Assembly: GCA_007130025.1 (NCBI GenBank)
Contig: SLTF01000217.1
Location: 1-6,291, forward strand
Length of the DNA: 6,291 bases
Source of the DNA: Spirochaetales bacterium
GTDB lineage: Bacteria; Spirochaetota; Spirochaetia; DSM-27196; PWMO01
Direction of reading: 5' to 3'
Under the pieces are notes generated by a model. The model was given only the letters and a program-made list of their open reading frames with translations, searched no databases and was not told where the DNA came from. The number at the start of each line of letters is the position of its first letter. Position 1 is the stretch's first letter. A program made the position numbers and the translations under genes. Shown one piece after another: positions 5,564 to 6,291 of the stretch.

Positions 5564-6291
5564 TCAGGTTCTCTGCAGGCTCCATAGCCGCCTTGCGTTG
5601 TAGGCCAGGCAGACAAGGTCCCATTCGATGCGCACGTTGTGGAGGCCGCGTAAGAGAAACTGGCGGAAACCCAGCGCGGCCTTGATGGTACCGAAAACCG
5701 GCTCGACGGTTTTCGCCCGATAGGCGTAGATCCGCCTTCCCTCGGCAGTGGCGAGCTTGGCTTTCATGGCTACCAGGCGCGGGTCAACGACGGCATTGTG
5801 ACGACGCGGTTTCTCGGGTCTGAAGTCGTAGCGCCGCTCGTTCTGGTCCCCTTCGGCGATGGGCACGTACAGATCGACCCGCTCCTCGAGGCGTTCGAAC
5901 ACCGCGGAGTTCACGTACCCGCCGTCTGCCAGTATGCGTTTCGCTGTGCCTACGCAGGCGGGAATGCTTTCCAGGGCCGGCTCGAGCTGGTTTGAGTCGC
6001 TGGGGGTGCGAACGACATTCGTTGCCAGTACCAGCTGACTTCCATCAGCATCGACCACGGCCTGCGCGTTGTAGGCCTGCTCCCAGCTGTCTCGCCGGCT
6101 CTTGCGCATAATCGCGCTGTCCGCGTCGGTGAGGTTTATCTGTTTTTGCCCGGGCACTTTGGCCGCGCCGCCGCCACCGCTCCCCGTTGCCCCGTGGTGT
6201 TCATCATCGTCGTTCTCGCTCTCGCTGCCGGCGGCACGCTGTTCGAGCTGCCGGCGAGCCTCCACAAGCTTCTCTCGCAGGCGCTCGCGAC
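5564..6291 (-). CDS. IS1182-family transposase, C-terminal part (5' partial)
   Basis: The frame remains open to the right edge, so the N-terminus is missing; 242 residues are visible, and the GTG at 6265 need not be a start. Family landmarks are 'INLTDADSAIMRKS', 'WEQAYNAQAVVDADGSQL', 'ILADGGYVNS' (second catalytic Asp), 'ERRYDFRP', 'AKLATAEGRRIY', 'TVEPVFGTIKAALGFRQF' (catalytic Glu, with Lys seven residues later) and the C-terminal 'EWDLVCLAYNARRL'. The first catalytic Asp is expected upstream, beyond the window. Upstream of the conserved part lies a charged and glycine-rich spacer (acidic DDDE, HH, then GSGGGG), a variable region in these enzymes. The visible part has no frameshift or internal stop, so the element may be intact. 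It points toward metK but is outside its predicted promoter. Confidence 0.9.
   Translation of the reverse strand, partial: RERLREKLVEARRQLEQRAAGSESENDDDEHHGATGSGGGGAAKVPGQKQINLTDADSAIMRKSRRDSWEQAYNAQAVVDADGSQLVLATNVVRTPSDSNQLEPALESIPACVGTAKRILADGGYVNSAVFERLEERVDLYVPIAEGDQNERRYDFRPEKPRRHNAVVDPRLVAMKAKLATAEGRRIYAYRAKTVEPVFGTIKAALGFRQFLLRGLHNVRIEWDLVCLAYNARRLWSLQRT

Larger units (their letters stand above)
5432..6291 (-). mobile_element. IS1182-like insertion sequence, one end (partial)
   Basis: This stretch holds the 3' part of an IS1182-type transposase gene plus about 130 bp of non-coding DNA leading to a likely element end. The element continues past the right edge, so its other end, inverted repeat and target duplication cannot be checked. 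I place the boundary near 5432, where GGAGCCTGTCGGACTGACC begins, because it looks like an IS tip and lies between unrelated short flanking sequence and the transposase 3' region. That boundary is a guess. Positions 5402-5431 hold no recognised feature. Confidence 0.6.

Noticed and set aside
4975..5616. A 213-codon minus-strand open frame running through the heptamer array.
   Set aside because: It overlaps the metK 5' part in another frame, its middle is a repeat artefact, and it spans the promoter and the proposed IS boundary.

Overview
The window comes from a GC-rich, Gram-negative-type bacterium. It encodes an outer-membrane beta-barrel protein and two exported proteins with Sec signal peptides. 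It also uses GTG starts and tight 4-bp stop/start overlaps. The taxon cannot be fixed from this sequence. The 'DYNFLGT' barrel motif and general style would fit a high-GC spirochaete or another diderm lineage, but that is only a guess.

Layout. (1) Positions 1-1269, plus strand: the 3' part of a gene for an outer-membrane beta-barrel protein, perhaps of the Omp85/BamA-TamA type; its 5' end lies outside the window. (2) Positions 1312-5251, minus strand: a four-gene cluster read from right to left, converging on the barrel gene. Its order is metK (S-adenosylmethionine synthetase), a secreted SRPBCC/START-like protein, a second secreted SRPBCC paralogue, and a UDP-glucuronate 4-epimerase-like nucleotide-sugar epimerase. 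metK to the first SRPBCC gene, and the second SRPBCC gene to the epimerase, are each joined by a GTGA overlap, so translational coupling is likely. A 99-bp gap separates the two SRPBCC genes. (3) Positions 5252-5401: a compact control region with a strong Shine-Dalgarno sequence and a sigma70-like promoter. The -10 box lies inside a perfect 14-bp palindrome. Eleven perfect copies of the 7-mer GCCGGGA begin 2 bp beyond the -35 box. (4) About 5432 to the right edge: one end of an IS1182-like insertion sequence, with the C-terminal part of its transposase on the minus strand.

How the parts may work together. metK makes the cell's methyl donor and is probably the housekeeping driver of the cluster. 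The epimerase supplies a nucleotide sugar for surface polysaccharide. The two SRPBCC proteins have a hydrophobic-ligand-binding type of fold and appear to be exported, so an envelope role is reasonable, but their ligand is unknown. The most unusual parts are the heptamer array with its G-quadruplex-type spacing set against the metK promoter, the palindrome over the -10 box, the duplicated exported SRPBCC pair, and a Pro/Thr/Ala-rich insertion in the epimerase that resembles the Pro-rich linker of its upstream neighbour. I found no tRNA, rRNA, CRISPR array or riboswitch.
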